Shown one piece after another: positions 46,213-56,735 of a stretch of DNA of 64,000 nt. The position numbers and the translations under genes are program-made. Origin of the DNA: Tieghemostelium lacteum (lineage: Eukaryota > Evosea > Eumycetozoa > Dictyosteliales > Raperosteliaceae); NCBI GenBank assembly GCA_001606155.1, contig LODT01000013.1, forward strand, positions 434,001-498,000, in the 5' to 3' direction. Under the pieces are notes generated by a model. The model saw nothing but the letters and a program-made list of their open reading frames with translations, was not told the origin of the DNA and ran no database searches. The number at the start of each line of letters is the position of its first letter. The stretch's first letter is position 1.

Positions 46213-46833
46213 TTAACCATACAATTTCAAATGACAAGATACACAAAAAGCTTTATCGTTTTGTCTTTTGTATCCTACACCAGATAGAGAGGTTGTACAA
46301 AATGAACAATGGAAGTGTTCAGGATGGAATCTTTTGTTTCCCATTGTGATACATTTACCAGAGATGATTGGTTTCTCACAATGTCCACAAAGGTATCCAA
46401 TAGCTTCATAATAGTGTTTTTCACAATAGACAACTCCGTCATCTGTGTGGTGAAAGTTTCCTGATAGTTGCATTTTGCAAGTATAACAACAAAAGTGTTC
46501 TGGATGATATGATTTACCAAGTGCATTGGTAATCTGTCCTAAAATAGCTTGTTGACATCTCTCACATTTTGGTGCAAATTTATCTAAAAAATCTTTTGAA
46601 CAATATGCATAACCATCTGGACCTTCTTCGCATCTTGATCCATCTGAAAAGTCCTATATTCCATTACTAATTGTAAATATTTAGTTTTAAAACAACTTTT
46701 CCTATCTATATCTATATACTTTTCCACAAGTGTTACAAGCTAAATGATATGGATGCCACTGTAATCCAAATGCTGTCAAACATATATCTGTAATTTGTTG
46801 TTTACATCCAAAACAATTTGGAATTACTGACAT
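46213..46833 (-). CDS. Protein of three LIM domains
   Basis: Two exons, 46720-46833 and 46213-46653, join in phase 0 (intron 66 bases, acceptor AATATAG) to give 184 residues made almost entirely of three LIM double zinc fingers. LIM1 begins CFGCKQQITD and crosses the splice at CNTCGK/DFSDG. LIM2 begins CERCQQAILGQ and LIM3 begins CGHCEKPIIS, ending FCVSCHLKLYG. Each has the C-x2-C, H-x2-C and C-x2-C spacing. LIM domains are protein-protein adaptors. In D. discoideum small LIM proteins (for example LimF) act in cytoskeleton and Rab21 signalling, and this could be a relative, though that is not proven. The start is 154 bases from the divergent TTM-like gene. Confidence 0.9.
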
Positions 46834-46987
46834 TGTTTTTTATATGAGGTTTTAGTTTTTATAATTACAAAAATGTGAAAAAAAATCAATTCCATCAAAT
46901 TTAAAAATTTTTTTTTTAAAGTTTTTGTTTTTGTTAACCCAAACGAACGAAGAGTATTTTTGATTTTACTTCTTGATTTTACAAGCA

Positions 46988-48728
46988 ATGGAATCTAGTA
47001 CTCTAGCCAGAATTCAGAATATCAGTAACCACATTCTATCATGCAATAACGTATCATCAAATGAGGGTGAAGATAATATAGTTACAATATCCAATACAAC
47101 AGCAACAGGTACCCAAAAAAAGAATAAATCAAAATATGATGATGTTATTGAATCTGATGCTTCGTAAATATTCACTTATATAATATTAAAATACACCCAT
47201 TTATTAATAATAATTTTAAAACAATTTAAATGATGATAGACATGTAAGAGATTCACAATTTGAAGAGGAATTAGATATCTCTGCTGAATTGAACTCAACT
47301 ACCAATGAATATGAAATTAAGACAATTCCATATACATTGTCATTTGATCAAGGATTCTTCCATGCTATTAAAGCCATTGAATTATTAGCTGAAAAAGATC
47401 CAAATAAGGTTATAGTTGTTGGAATTGCTGGTCCAGTTGGTGCTGGTAAATCAGTATGTACTCTTATGAGGTTTTGATAGCATTTGAGAATGTCAAAGAT
47501 GTTAATAATTTTAAAACCATTTCTCCCTATCCCCTTTAACCTTATAATAGACATTGGCACAAAAGATAGCAGGACTTGTTAATGCTATTGTCATACCACT
47601 ACAAGACTTTATAAAATTAGAAGCTGTAAAAGACAACAATTACGATGATCCAGTTATTATTGATTTTGGAAAGGTAATTGAAACTATAAATCAACTCAAA
47701 CAAGGTCAAGTTGTAAATATTCCAAAATTGGTAAATAAGAATATTGAAACTAAAACAGCACAACTCACATCGAGCAAGGTTATTATCGTAGAAGGTCTCT
47801 ATGCATTGAGTAATACTATTAGACCTCTACTCAACATTAGTATTGCCATCACTGGTGGTGTACATTTAGATCTTATAAAGAGAATCATGAGAGATATTGT
47901 AGTCTCTAAATCGTCAACTAAAGATGTTCTCTTGCAAATCACTAATGTTGTCTTCCCAATGTTCAAAGCATTCGTTGAACCAGATTTGGAACAGGCTAAA
48001 ATCAAAATTCACTCATCATACAATCCAATGAGTCAGGTTGTTGAACCTACCTATGTATGCAAAGCAAAATACGAAACACACAAAGAAAACTTTGATCAAT
48101 TCCTTTCATCCCTAAATGTTAAACCAGAGAAAAAGGCTTTCTCTGATATGTATCTTTACCCCCCCAAACAAGGTTCTGATGGTATCTCACAAGCTGACAA
48201 AACCAATTGGATTAGAATTAGAAGAATAGACGGTAAATTCCATATTTATATTTATAAAGAGGTATGTGCATATATCAATACAAGTAGACAGAGGATTATA
48301 TTAACTAAAAGTTTATATTTTAACATATATAGATTATGGATGGAGCAATTAATACTAGACCATCATTGAATTTTGAAATTTCAGTAAAGACCATTGGTGG
48401 ATTGTTGTCATTAGGCTATCAAATTGGTGCCATTTTAAATAGACATGTTGAGGTTTGGTATGAGAAATCTGGTATTATCATAACAAAAGAGTATATTAAA
48501 GAATTGGAAAAATATTTCATTCAAGTTAAAGGTCAAAACCGTAGAGAAGTTTTAGGATTTGCAGAGAAACTCAAAATAACTGGTAATCACGTTCCTCAGA
48601 CTTTCCTCTACCTTTATTTCAAAAAATTAAAAAAGAATAAGGCAAAATCATTGGCAACCGATCAACCAAATACCATTATAAAATCATCAAGTTCCTCTGC
48701 CAAAATTAAGAAAAGTACCACCAAATAA
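46988..48728 (+). CDS. Uridine-kinase-like P-loop plus CYTH fusion (TTM1/2-like)
   Basis: Four exons, 46988-47163, 47240-47453, 47551-48261 and 48333-48728, join in phase to give 498 residues. The P-loop domain has Walker A GIAGPVGAGKST, formed across the exon 2/3 junction, then IPLQDFI and IIVEGLYAL, as in uridine kinase and phosphoribulokinase relatives. The second half is a CYTH/triphosphate-tunnel domain matching plant TTM1/TTM2: MYLYPPK, WIRIRRIDGKF, FEISVKTIGGLLSLGY and YFIQVKGQNRREV. Plant TTM1/2 are pyrophosphatases despite their kinase-like domain. Activity here is inferred from that family. No C-terminal transmembrane helix is visible, unlike plant TTM1/2; the tail is Lys/Ser-rich. 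Confidence 0.9.
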
Positions 48729-48809
48729 AAAAATGTCTAAAAATAGACAATACAATTGAAAATATATTATTTTTTTAAAAAATAATTACTATCGATATCA
48801 AATTTGGAT

Positions 48810-49859
48810 TTATTGATTTAATAATTTAGCACAAACAGCGTCGGTATAAGCTTGGGTACCAGCATTACCACCTAAATCTTTAGTGGTTGCTTTACCTTCA
48901 GCAATGGTAGTTAAGACGGCTTTTTCAATATTGTCGGCATGTGTTGTCAAACCCATATGTCTCAACATCATGATACCACTCAATAATAGAGCAGATGGAT
49001 TGGCTAATCCTTTTCCAGCAATATCTGGTGCAGTTCCGTGTACAGCTTCAAAAATTGCAGTACCATTTTCTCCAATGTTTCCAGATGGGGTCAAACCAAG
49101 ACCTCCAATGAGACCAGCACATAAATCAGAAACAATATCACCGTAGAGATTTGGAAGTACCATAACATCTAATTTAGAAGGACTCATGACTAATTGCATA
49201 CAATTGTTATCGACAATCATCTCTTCGTATTGAATGGATGGATAACGAGTTGAAACCTCTCTGCATGTCTTTACAAACATACCATCACTTTGTTTCATAA
49301 TATTGGCTTTGTGAACACAGGTTACTTTCTTTCTTCCATTTGCTAAAGCATATTGGAATGCATAGTTTGCAACTCTGGCTGAAGCCTCTTTAGTGATGAT
49401 TTTAATGGATTGTGCAACACCTTTAACTGGTTGATTTTCAATACCTGAGTATTCACCTTCAGTGTTCTCTCTAATGACTACAGTGTTAACATCGTCGTAA
49501 CGTGTTTTGAAACCTGGAATTGAGACACATGGTCTGACATTGGCATAGAGATTGAATGTCTTTCTCAATGCTAAATTGAGTGATTGATGTCCAGTACCAA
49601 TGGGTGTGGCTAATGGTCCTTTGAGACCAACTTTATTCTTTCTAATTGAATCAATAATCTCATCTGATACACCTGTTTGGGCATTTACATTGACAGTATC
49701 CCATTCAATTGGTACTTTGGCTGCTGAAAAAATCTTTTTAACTGAATCTGCAATTTCTGGTCCAATTCCATCACCTGGGATCAATGTAACTCTAGTAGTG
49801 CTACTATATTGTCTGTGTAATAAGCTACCAATGTTTTTTAATGATACTCTTGAAAACAT
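48810..49859 (-). CDS. idhA: NAD-dependent isocitrate dehydrogenase subunit, mitochondrial
   Basis: Single exon, 349 residues. A Ser/Arg-rich N-terminus ([18 protein letters not shown]) is a mitochondrial presequence. The mature part starts at [17 protein letters not shown]. Substrate and catalytic residues are present: [26 protein letters not shown] with the catalytic Tyr, [11 protein letters not shown] with the catalytic Lys, and [13 protein letters not shown] with the metal-binding Asp pair. The NAD-type signature [15 protein letters not shown] follows. It most resembles the catalytic (IDH3A) class rather than regulatory subunits, whatever name databases use. It works in the TCA cycle, oxidising isocitrate to 2-oxoglutarate. 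Confidence 0.92.
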   Translation of the reverse strand: MFSRVSLKNIGSLLHRQYSSTTRVTLIPGDGIGPEIADSVKKIFSAAKVPIEWDTVNVNAQTGVSDEIIDSIRKNKVGLKGPLATPIGTGHQSLNLALRKTFNLYANVRPCVSIPGFKTRYDDVNTVVIRENTEGEYSGIENQPVKGVAQSIKIITKEASARVANYAFQYALANGRKKVTCVHKANIMKQSDGMFVKTCREVSTRYPSIQYEEMIVDNNCMQLVMSPSKLDVMVLPNLYGDIVSDLCAGLIGGLGLTPSGNIGENGTAIFEAVHGTAPDIAGKGLANPSALLLSGIMMLRHMGLTTHADNIEKAVLTTIAEGKATTKDLGGNAGTQAYTDAVCAKLLNQ

Positions 49860-50351
49860 CTTTTTAAAAAACTTGTTATATCCAGATATAAAATCTAATC
49901 AATTTAAAAGAGAAATAAAAAAAAAAAAAAAAAGAAAATTTTTTCGTTTTTTCATTTTGATTTGGGATCATAATGGTGAGATCATTAACTGGTAATAAAA
50001 AATTTTTTTAGATTAATTGTCATAAATAACTTAATTTTAAAAATTTAAACTAGAAAGTACATTTTTAAAAGTGATTATTTCGATTTATTAATCACTTTCA
50101 TTAGAAAACTTAGTCTATATGAAAACAAAATAAGATGTAGTAAACAAAGGCTGTTTAATCTTTTCTAAAAACATATAAGTAATTGAGAAATTATAGTTTC
50201 TAAAACATCTAGATTACCAATCAAATTGAAATTTCCAACAACCAACCACTTTACAAAAAATTTTAAATTAAAAATTTGTGAAATTGGGGGTACAAGTGTT
50301 GAATTGATAATTTAATAGAAACAAATATAAGCATATAGATAGTAAAGAGAT
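49860..50351. promoter_or_regulatory. Divergent intergenic region, idhA and SDR gene
   Basis: About 490 bases with A and T runs near both ends (for example 49918-49935) and no open frame of interest. It carries both promoters. No specific site is recognised. Confidence 0.4.
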
Positions 50352-51359
50352 ATGCAATCAAATAATAATATTTTAATTACTGGAGGACAAGGTTTCATAG
50401 GATCATGGATTTGTAGAATACTAGTTCGTGAGAATAACTTTAAAGTAATAGTAGTTGATGTAAAACCAGATTATCACATTTTAGAACAGATAATGGAACC
50501 TGAAGAGATTAAGAAAATTGATTTCTCTTTTATTGATATTACCAATACTGCTGATTTTAAAGAATTGGTATTGAAATATGAGCCAAAGTTCATTATACAT
50601 TTGGCAGGTTTACAAATCCCAACATGTAAAGCCAACCCTATTCTAGGTGCAAATGTAAATGTTTTGGGTACTATAAACGTATTTGAATCAGTTAAAGAAC
50701 TAAAAGAACGTACTTCTAGAGTATGTCCAGTGATCTATGCCTCTTCAGTCGCTGTAAATGGTCCCTCTGAGGATTACCAAGGTGTAGTAACAGCTCAAGA
50801 TCATCAAAGACCTATGACAATGTATGGTGTATACAAGTTGGCAAATGAAGGTACTGCAAGGGTCTATTGGAATGACCATAAAATACCATCAGTTGCATTA
50901 CGTCCTTACACTGTTTATGGTGTAGGTAGGGAATTTGGTTTGACATCTTCGCCTACCAAACTTCTAAAATCCATCATTTTTGGTCAAAATTATACCATTC
51001 CATTCCAAGGCCGTCTAAATGTCAACTATGTAGAAGATATCGCTAATCTATTTATTGACCTTGGTAGAGTTAACCAACTACAAGGTGCTCATGTTTGTAA
51101 TATCAAAGGTGATTCTTTGGATATCAAAGATTGGGTATCAATGGTCAAACAAATCCTCCCAACTCTTACCAATAAAATTGAAATTCAAATTCAAGGTTCT
51201 CCACTCCCTTTCCCAGATGAATTCTCAGAAGAGGTATTAGAAGAAATTCTCCAAACTAAACCCATCAAAACTACACCTCCTCTTGAAGGCATAAAGAAAA
51301 CTGTTGCCATTTTCCAAACTCTTTATCAACAAAACAAATTATCAAAATCTGATCTTTAA
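50352..51359 (+). CDS. NAD-dependent epimerase/dehydratase (extended SDR)
   Basis: Single exon, 335 residues. The N-terminal Rossmann fold has ITGGQGFIGSWICRIL (GGxGxxG), followed by an acidic residue in VVDVKPD that marks NAD(H) preference. HLAGLQIP is the usual strand 4, and the catalytic pair is in YGVYKLANE (YxxxK), with the upstream Ser in YASSVAVNG. RPYTVYGVGR is the extended-SDR RPxxxYGxGR motif. Such enzymes act on nucleotide sugars or other carbonyl substrates. The substrate cannot be told from the sequence. No signal or membrane segment is seen. Confidence 0.9.
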   Translation: MQSNNNILITGGQGFIGSWICRILVRENNFKVIVVDVKPDYHILEQIMEPEEIKKIDFSFIDITNTADFKELVLKYEPKFIIHLAGLQIPTCKANPILGANVNVLGTINVFESVKELKERTSRVCPVIYASSVAVNGPSEDYQGVVTAQDHQRPMTMYGVYKLANEGTARVYWNDHKIPSVALRPYTVYGVGREFGLTSSPTKLLKSIIFGQNYTIPFQGRLNVNYVEDIANLFIDLGRVNQLQGAHVCNIKGDSLDIKDWVSMVKQILPTLTNKIEIQIQGSPLPFPDEFSEEVLEEILQTKPIKTTPPLEGIKKTVAIFQTLYQQNKLSKSDL

Positions 51360-51472
51360 TTAATAAACATACTATAAAAGTACACAAACCTGTTTGAAGG
51401 TGTACTGAAAATTGTACATTGCGTTCCTATAATTACACATCCTTCTTTGCTTTATTTTGTTTATTATACAAC

Positions 51473-52653
51473 TTATTTTCTATATTCTGTGAAATTTGAA
51501 TGTCTAGTTTGAGTAGCATGCAAAGCAGCTTCTTTCTCACCTTTGAGTGCTTTCTTACAATCCAAACATGTCAAAGTGAAATTTGAAGTATCAGTAAATT
51601 TACCAGCTTTGTTTTCAAGATCTACAAATGATTTCATTTTTGAGACAACTGAATCATTATTACTATCAAATTCAGTTACATCAAAATCCTCATCACCATT
51701 CTTTACTAAACATAATGCCAAAGCATCATAATGAATTCCATCATAGATTAGAAATACCCTCTTTTGATATTTTTGATCTTCACCATAGCAATACATTATT
51801 TTAGTTATAATATCAAATGCAGCAATTTCAACTTTATAGTGGTTTGATAGAATTGACAATTCAATTGCTCCACCCCAATTCTTACTATTTAAAATCCATC
51901 TACAATAAGCTTCGTTAGTTTGTCCTAAAACACCTTCATTATACTGAAATGGGTCCCCTAATAACAATAATATATTAATATCCACAGATACTCTTTCTAT
52001 CATCCATTCATCTAAATCTGTAATTACTTTTAACAGCATCAGCAATTATATTTCTCAATTGTAAACCATTTCTTCTGTTTTTGTTTTCAAGTACATATGC
52101 AACAGCACTGAATAGACAACTGTTATCATCCTCTGTTTTTCTTCTACAAACATAACCGTCAATGTCATTACCTATAATTGAATTATTACTAGTAGCTGTA
52201 GGTGGTTTAGTTGATTGTGTTGTGTGAATTTTATTTGATTGACTAGTTGTATTGACGCTTGGAGTTGATGGTTTTGATACTGGTGTTGTAGTAGTAGTTG
52301 ATGTAGATGTACTTGTAGATGATGGTGTTGTTGCTGATAGTTTATCCTCAACTGTAATGGTGTCTCCTGACTGTATCTTTTCAGACACTTTTTGTTCAGG
52401 GTTACTAGTGTCTAAAGTGGTAGGTGGAAATCCATATAGAACTATTCAAATTATAATAATACTGTATTATTAATATAAAATGCTATAAAATGGGTTGCTA
52501 TTGGTCAACAATATATAATAGTTTACTTTTTTGATTATCACTTGTAATTTTAGTTTTTGTTTCTAATAAATTTTGAAATTCCTTTAAGGATAGGTGGCTT
52601 TCAATTTTTAAATTTTCCACTCCTTGTTTGGATCTAATTCTTAAATTTATCAT
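51473..52653 (-). CDS. OTU-family deubiquitinase, OTU1/YOD1 type
   Basis: Three exons, 52527-52653, 52028-52441 and 51473-51957, join in phase to give 341 residues. Exon 1 plus the start of exon 2 forms the N-terminal UBX-like domain (MINLRIRSKQGVENLKI ... KILYGFPPTTLD ... KIQSGDTITVED) that binds p97/Cdc48. A Thr/Ser-rich linker follows. The OTU domain has the catalytic Cys in TEDDNSCLFSAVAY and the His in VFLIYDGIHYDAL. WGGAIELSILSNHY is diagnostic of OTU1. The C-terminus is a C2H2 finger (LTCLDCKKAL ... HATQTRHSNF). It trims ubiquitin chains in ER-associated degradation. Reading straight through 51958-52027 gives a false frame; the intron there is needed to make KRDPFQYNEG. Confidence 0.92.
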
Positions 52654-53246
52654 TATTATTTATTTTTATTATTCAATGTTGTTGTCAAATGAAATTCAAT
52701 ATAATATATTAATTTTTTTTTTTTTTTTTTTTTTATGTTTATCATAAAGAACACACAATATTGACTGTTATTTTACATAATTTGAAAAAGAATTCGTTTT
52801 AATTCCTAAAAATACAAATCATATGTGGGTGGATGTGGTTTTCCTAAACCTAAATAGGATCTAACTTTTTTTTTGAAATTGTGGTCACATTGCAATTTCA
52901 TCAAAAGTTAATGATTAGCTAATTTAAAATGAAAATTCATCTTTAAATTCTATTTACGGAATTATTATAAGAATATATTCAATATTCTAATAATAAAGAT
53001 TTATTGATCATCATTGGTCAATTCAAAATCATAATACAATGTATAAATAGTTTAGAAATTTCAAAACTTAAACCCATATACCATTTCAATTCAAATCTAA
53101 AATCAACATACTTTATACTGATATTTATACCTCTATACAATTACATCTGTATTTTTTGTAAGTAAAAGTAATACAAAGAATACAAAATATAAATATTAAT
53201 ACTAAAATTAAACTATTTCTTAGGAAATTGTGAAATTAATTTAAAA
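52654..53246. promoter_or_regulatory. Divergent intergenic region, OTU1-like gene and GH9 cellulase
   Basis: About 590 bases containing a T run of about 20 near 52715, a G-rich element at 52821-52838 and an AT-rich leader before the cellulase start. A possible short leader intron (GTAAGT at 53158, AG near 53223) is visible but unproven. Confidence 0.45.
52824..52831 (+). promoter_or_regulatory. G-box-like element upstream of the cellulase gene
   Basis: TGTGGGTG, followed closely by ATGTGG, stands out in otherwise AT-rich DNA about 420 bases upstream of the GH9 gene. It resembles the GT-rich G-box bound by GBF, the factor of post-aggregative gene expression in D. discoideum. I recall the consensus only approximately. 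Confidence 0.4.
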
Positions 53247-54638
53247 ATGAAGTCTTTGATCAAAAATTATATTTTTGGTGTGGTTATTGCAAGTTTGGTA
53301 ATAGCCGCAACTGCTCAACAACAACATGATTATTGTGATGTTTTAAAGAAGTCTTTGATGTTTTATAAAGCACAAAGAGCTGGTAGATTACCAGATAATG
53401 ATATTCCATGGAGAGGTAACTCAGCTTTGAATGATTCAAGTTCTGGTGCACCAAGAGATAAGAATGGTGATGGTAATCTATCTGGTGGTTATTATGATGC
53501 TGGTGATCATGTGAAATTTGCTCTTCCAATGGCTTATACAATTACAATGTTGGCATGGGCTTACAACAATAACGTAGTTAAAGTCGAACAATGTAATCTT
53601 ACTAAACTGTTTTTAGAGGATATTAAATGGGGTTCTGATTGGTTGATTGCAGCTCATGTTTCTGAATTTGAATTTGCAGCTCAAGTTGGTAACGGTCAAG
53701 CTGATCACGCCTATTGGGGACCACCTGAGAATATGACAATGGACAGACCTACTGATATGATATCCGCTGATAAACCAGGTACTGAAGTTGCATGTGAAGC
53801 CTCTGCTGCATTGGCTGCCACCTCCATGGCATTTGCCCAGAAAGATCCAGAATATTCAGCAACATGTCTTAATCACAGCAAACAACTACATGTCTTTGGA
53901 GACAAATATCGTGGTGTTTACAGTGATGTTGTAACTGATGCTGTTACATTTTATAAGTCATGGTCAGGGTACAAAGACGAGATTGTATGGTCAAGTGTTT
54001 GGTTGTATATGGCTACTAATGACACCCAATATCTCACCAAAGCTCAAAGTGATTACTCAACATTTGCTATAGGTGCATTAGCTCAAAAGAACTCACATGA
54101 TTGGGATTTAAAGGCACCTGGAATTGCACTACTTTTAGCTAATTTAACTGGAAATCAGAGCTATAAAGCAGATATTGAATCCTATCTGAAATGGTGGATG
54201 CCAGGAGGAGGTTGTCCAGTAACTCCAGGTGGATTATCATGGATCAGACAGTGGGGACCTTGTAGATATGCAGCAACTACTGCCTTTTTAGCTACTGTTT
54301 ATGGAGGTGATTCCTATGTAAAATGGGCACAGTCACAAGTTAACTACATACTTGGTGATAATCCACTAAATATGTCCTATGTCATCGGTGTAGGATCTAA
54401 ATTCCCTTTGAATCCTCATCACAGAGCTTCTCATCATTCTCCTACTAATAACATTGGAATGCCAGTTCAAAACACTTATGAACTAACTGGTGCTCTTGTA
54501 GGTGGTCCATCACAAGATGACAGTTGGAAAGATGATCGTACTGATTACGTTAGAAATGAAGTTGCAGACGATTACAATGCAGGTCTAGTTGGTGTCATTG
54601 CCACTTTGATAAACAAAGATTCTAAACCAACAAATTAA
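53247..54638 (+). CDS. Secreted GH9 endoglucanase (cellulase)
   Basis: Single exon, 463 residues. Residues 1-23 are a signal peptide (FGVVIASLVIAATAQ). The rest is one GH9 catalytic domain: DVLKKSLMFYKAQRAG at the start, GGYYDAGDHVKFALP with the catalytic base Asp pair, NPHHRASHHSP with the substrate His, and DDRTDYVRNEVADDYNAG with the acid Glu. There is no C-terminal cellulose-binding module or Thr/Pro linker, whereas D. discoideum celA (270-6) has a long extra region. It probably digests cellulose of the spore coat, stalk or extracellular matrix. The leader and G-box-like element suggest developmental control. Confidence 0.95.
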   Translation: MKSLIKNYIFGVVIASLVIAATAQQQHDYCDVLKKSLMFYKAQRAGRLPDNDIPWRGNSALNDSSSGAPRDKNGDGNLSGGYYDAGDHVKFALPMAYTITMLAWAYNNNVVKVEQCNLTKLFLEDIKWGSDWLIAAHVSEFEFAAQVGNGQADHAYWGPPENMTMDRPTDMISADKPGTEVACEASAALAATSMAFAQKDPEYSATCLNHSKQLHVFGDKYRGVYSDVVTDAVTFYKSWSGYKDEIVWSSVWLYMATNDTQYLTKAQSDYSTFAIGALAQKNSHDWDLKAPGIALLLANLTGNQSYKADIESYLKWWMPGGGCPVTPGGLSWIRQWGPCRYAATTAFLATVYGGDSYVKWAQSQVNYILGDNPLNMSYVIGVGSKFPLNPHHRASHHSPTNNIGMPVQNTYELTGALVGGPSQDDSWKDDRTDYVRNEVADDYNAGLVGVIATLINKDSKPTN

Positions 54639-54926
54639 ATCAACATGTATTTTTAGATTAATAAAATAAAATTATAAAATCAAAAATGGTATTAGATTGA
54701 ATATATTTAGGATGTTCGATTATTTCTATTTTTATTAATAAATTTAGTTTTTTAAAATTAGAAAGTGTTTATCATTCTAATATTTACAAAAAGATTTTAT
54801 GATCATGAGAGATTAGTTTCATAAATATAAAGAAACCAAATGAGAAATTTTTTAATACGTTGGTGGTGGGTTGCATGTATTTTTACATTTCCTGAATGAA
54901 ATCTCAGGAGGGGTGTTGTGAATGAT

Positions 54927-55679
54927 TTATGTACAAAACTCCAAAGTTATGGAAGGGAAACCATTTTTTGTTTGATCTTGGTAGATTACTGTTTTTAGTT
55001 TTTCTGTAAGATGTTCTGGATCAACTCCCATACTATTGTTGTTGTTATTATTGTTATTGTTGCTGTTGGTATTATTATTATTTGAACTTATATTATTGAT
55101 TAGATAATTATTGTTTTGGTTGGGTAGTAAATCAATATCAGTTGGTGGTTGTTCGTATCCATCACCTTCAGGCTCCCATTCATTGGGTGGTGAAAGAGGT
55201 GGACTAATAAGAAACTGTTTATCTGGGAAAGGTGGTTGTAATTGATATTTATAAAATGAGTGAGGAGGTAGTTCTTTGCCATAATAAATTACTACATTAT
55301 CCAGTTTGATAAATGGTTGTGACTCTACCAGTAATTTACACAGTTGAGCTTGATTTTTGTGATGAAATACAAAGAGAAGTGAACTGAATATAGAGAGATA
55401 TCTAACAATGCAAGGAAGTTGACATTCATCAACTTGTTCCATTATAGTTTGAATAGATCCTGAAAGCTCTCTAGTAATGTTCTCTATGACCAGTACATTG
55501 GTAGGTGGTCTAGTTAGCATTAACTGTCTCTTTATATCTCTTAACTCTGCTGAAGTCTGTAGAGTCTTTAGACCAAACAAGCTACTATTTACACTGCTAT
55601 TACTACTATTTAAACTTGGTGGTGATCCATCATTATCATTTATCAGTAAATTACTTAATTCTTCTTCTAAATTCTCCAT
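54927..55679 (-). CDS. Calcipressin (RCAN), calcineurin regulator
   Basis: Single exon, 250 residues. The RCAN RRM-like domain covers about 45-150 (RPPTNVLVIENITREL ... IVRYLSIFSSLLFVFHHK ... LDNVVIYYGKELP). It is followed by the family signature KQFLISPPLSPPNEWEP, the phosphorylatable FLISPPxSPP box. Near the C-terminus GFPSITLEFC corresponds to the PxIxIT-like calcineurin-docking site. An Asn-rich spacer (about 190-215) lies between the two. RCAN proteins bind and regulate calcineurin, giving feedback in calcium signalling. No other gene of the pathway lies nearby. Confidence 0.92.
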   Translation of the reverse strand: MENLEEELSNLLINDNDGSPPSLNSSNSSVNSSLFGLKTLQTSAELRDIKRQLMLTRPPTNVLVIENITRELSGSIQTIMEQVDECQLPCIVRYLSIFSSLLFVFHHKNQAQLCKLLVESQPFIKLDNVVIYYGKELPPHSFYKYQLQPPFPDKQFLISPPLSPPNEWEPEGDGYEQPPTDIDLLPNQNNNYLINNISSNNNNTNSNNNNNNNNNSMGVDPEHLTEKLKTVIYQDQTKNGFPSITLEFCT

Positions 55680-56168
55680 TTTTACTATTCTTTTGTGATG
55701 TGTGTTAAATTATATATATTTTAGTTTTAAATACTAATTTGGTTTTAAGTGGAATGAATATGCAAATTTAATTTTTATAAAAATTTTTAAAAAAATGAGA
55801 ATTTGGGTTTTTGTTATTTATTTCATTCAATTAAAATCAACTCCAAAAATAAATATATATATAAATAAAATAACCTATTATAAGTTGTGTTTTAAATCTA
55901 TAGAAAATTATTATAATAAAAAAATCGAAAAAATAATTTGTGGTGTTTGTTATAATAAATAATTATTTTTTTAAATTTTTGGTTTTTTCTCCACCAAATT
56001 GTCCACCCTTATTGTTACAACCACTTTTCGTGTATATTTATTTTTTCTTTCTATATATGCTGCTGAACATTATGCTGTTCGGTTTTTTTTAAATGAATCG
56101 GCTGTGGATTGCAAAAAAAAGGCATACACAAAAAAGTTTGGAATGAACCATGTTGAGTTTGCAATATT
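55680..56168. other. Intergenic, no gene seen
   Basis: About 490 bases of extremely AT-rich sequence between the RCAN start and the 3' end of the next minus-strand gene. A 65-codon plus frame at 55999-56196 overlaps that gene's end and has no support. Confidence 0.6.
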
Positions 56169-56663
56169 CTATCTTTTGAAACCCTTATCTTTTTGAATTT
56201 TTTTGTTTGGTTTAACTTTGGCTTTCTTTTCTTTTCTCTGAATATTGTCACCTGTAGATTCTGCATAATTAATTTCTTCATCATCTAGATCCATGTCGTC
56301 TTGGTCTTCATTTAGATCCTCCTTTTCTTTTTCCTTTGATAGTTTCTTTTCATCTTGTTTCTGTTTTTGTAGTTTTGTCTTTTCAATCATTTTCTGTCTA
56401 GTTTCTTTTTTAAGTTGTTCTCTTTCTTTGGATTCTTGTTTTCTCTTTTCTTTTTGTTCTGCAGTTAGTGGTTTCTTTTTTGATTTTTCTTCATTTGTCT
56501 CCACATCATCTGCATTCTTTATCATACGACTCAATGTCATAGTGGTACTATTAAACAGTAATGGTGAACATCTTTTTATTATATTCCCACTAATTGTATT
56601 CGTAGAATAATATAAACGATTAAAATATGATTTACTAATTAAAAGTGTACAGTTTCTTATCAT
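56169..56663 (-). CDS. Lys/Glu-rich protein with a mitochondrial-type N-terminus
   Basis: From the ATG at 56663 the frame gives 164 residues. The first 45 (IRNCTLLISKSYFNRLYYS and on) lack acidic residues and are rich in Ser, Arg, Asn and Tyr, like a mitochondrial presequence. The rest is highly charged: a Lys/Glu helix (TAEQKEKRKQESKEREQ) then acidic (EDLNEDQDDMDLDDEE) then basic (KEKKAKVKPNKKIQK). I do not recognise the family. The frame is open further up to another ATG at 56729, only six bases from the start of the plus-strand gene, so the inner start is preferred. Low complexity leaves function open. Confidence 0.6.
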   Translation of the reverse strand: MIRNCTLLISKSYFNRLYYSTNTISGNIIKRCSPLLFNSTTMTLSRMIKNADDVETNEEKSKKKPLTAEQKEKRKQESKEREQLKKETRQKMIEKTKLQKQKQDEKKLSKEKEKEDLNEDQDDMDLDDEEINYAESTGDNIQRKEKKAKVKPNKKIQKDKGFKR

Positions 56664-56735
56664 ATTCTGATTCGATGTGCAAAGCAAAAAGATTTTTATT
56701 TTTTTTATTAATATTGTCATCCACAACACGCATTA

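Noticed and set aside
51958-52027. Open frame reading through from the OTU exon upstream (DLDEWMIERVSVDINILLLL)
   Set aside because: It is intron sequence. The GTAATT donor and TTATTAG acceptor in matching phase give the conserved OTU1 sequence instead.
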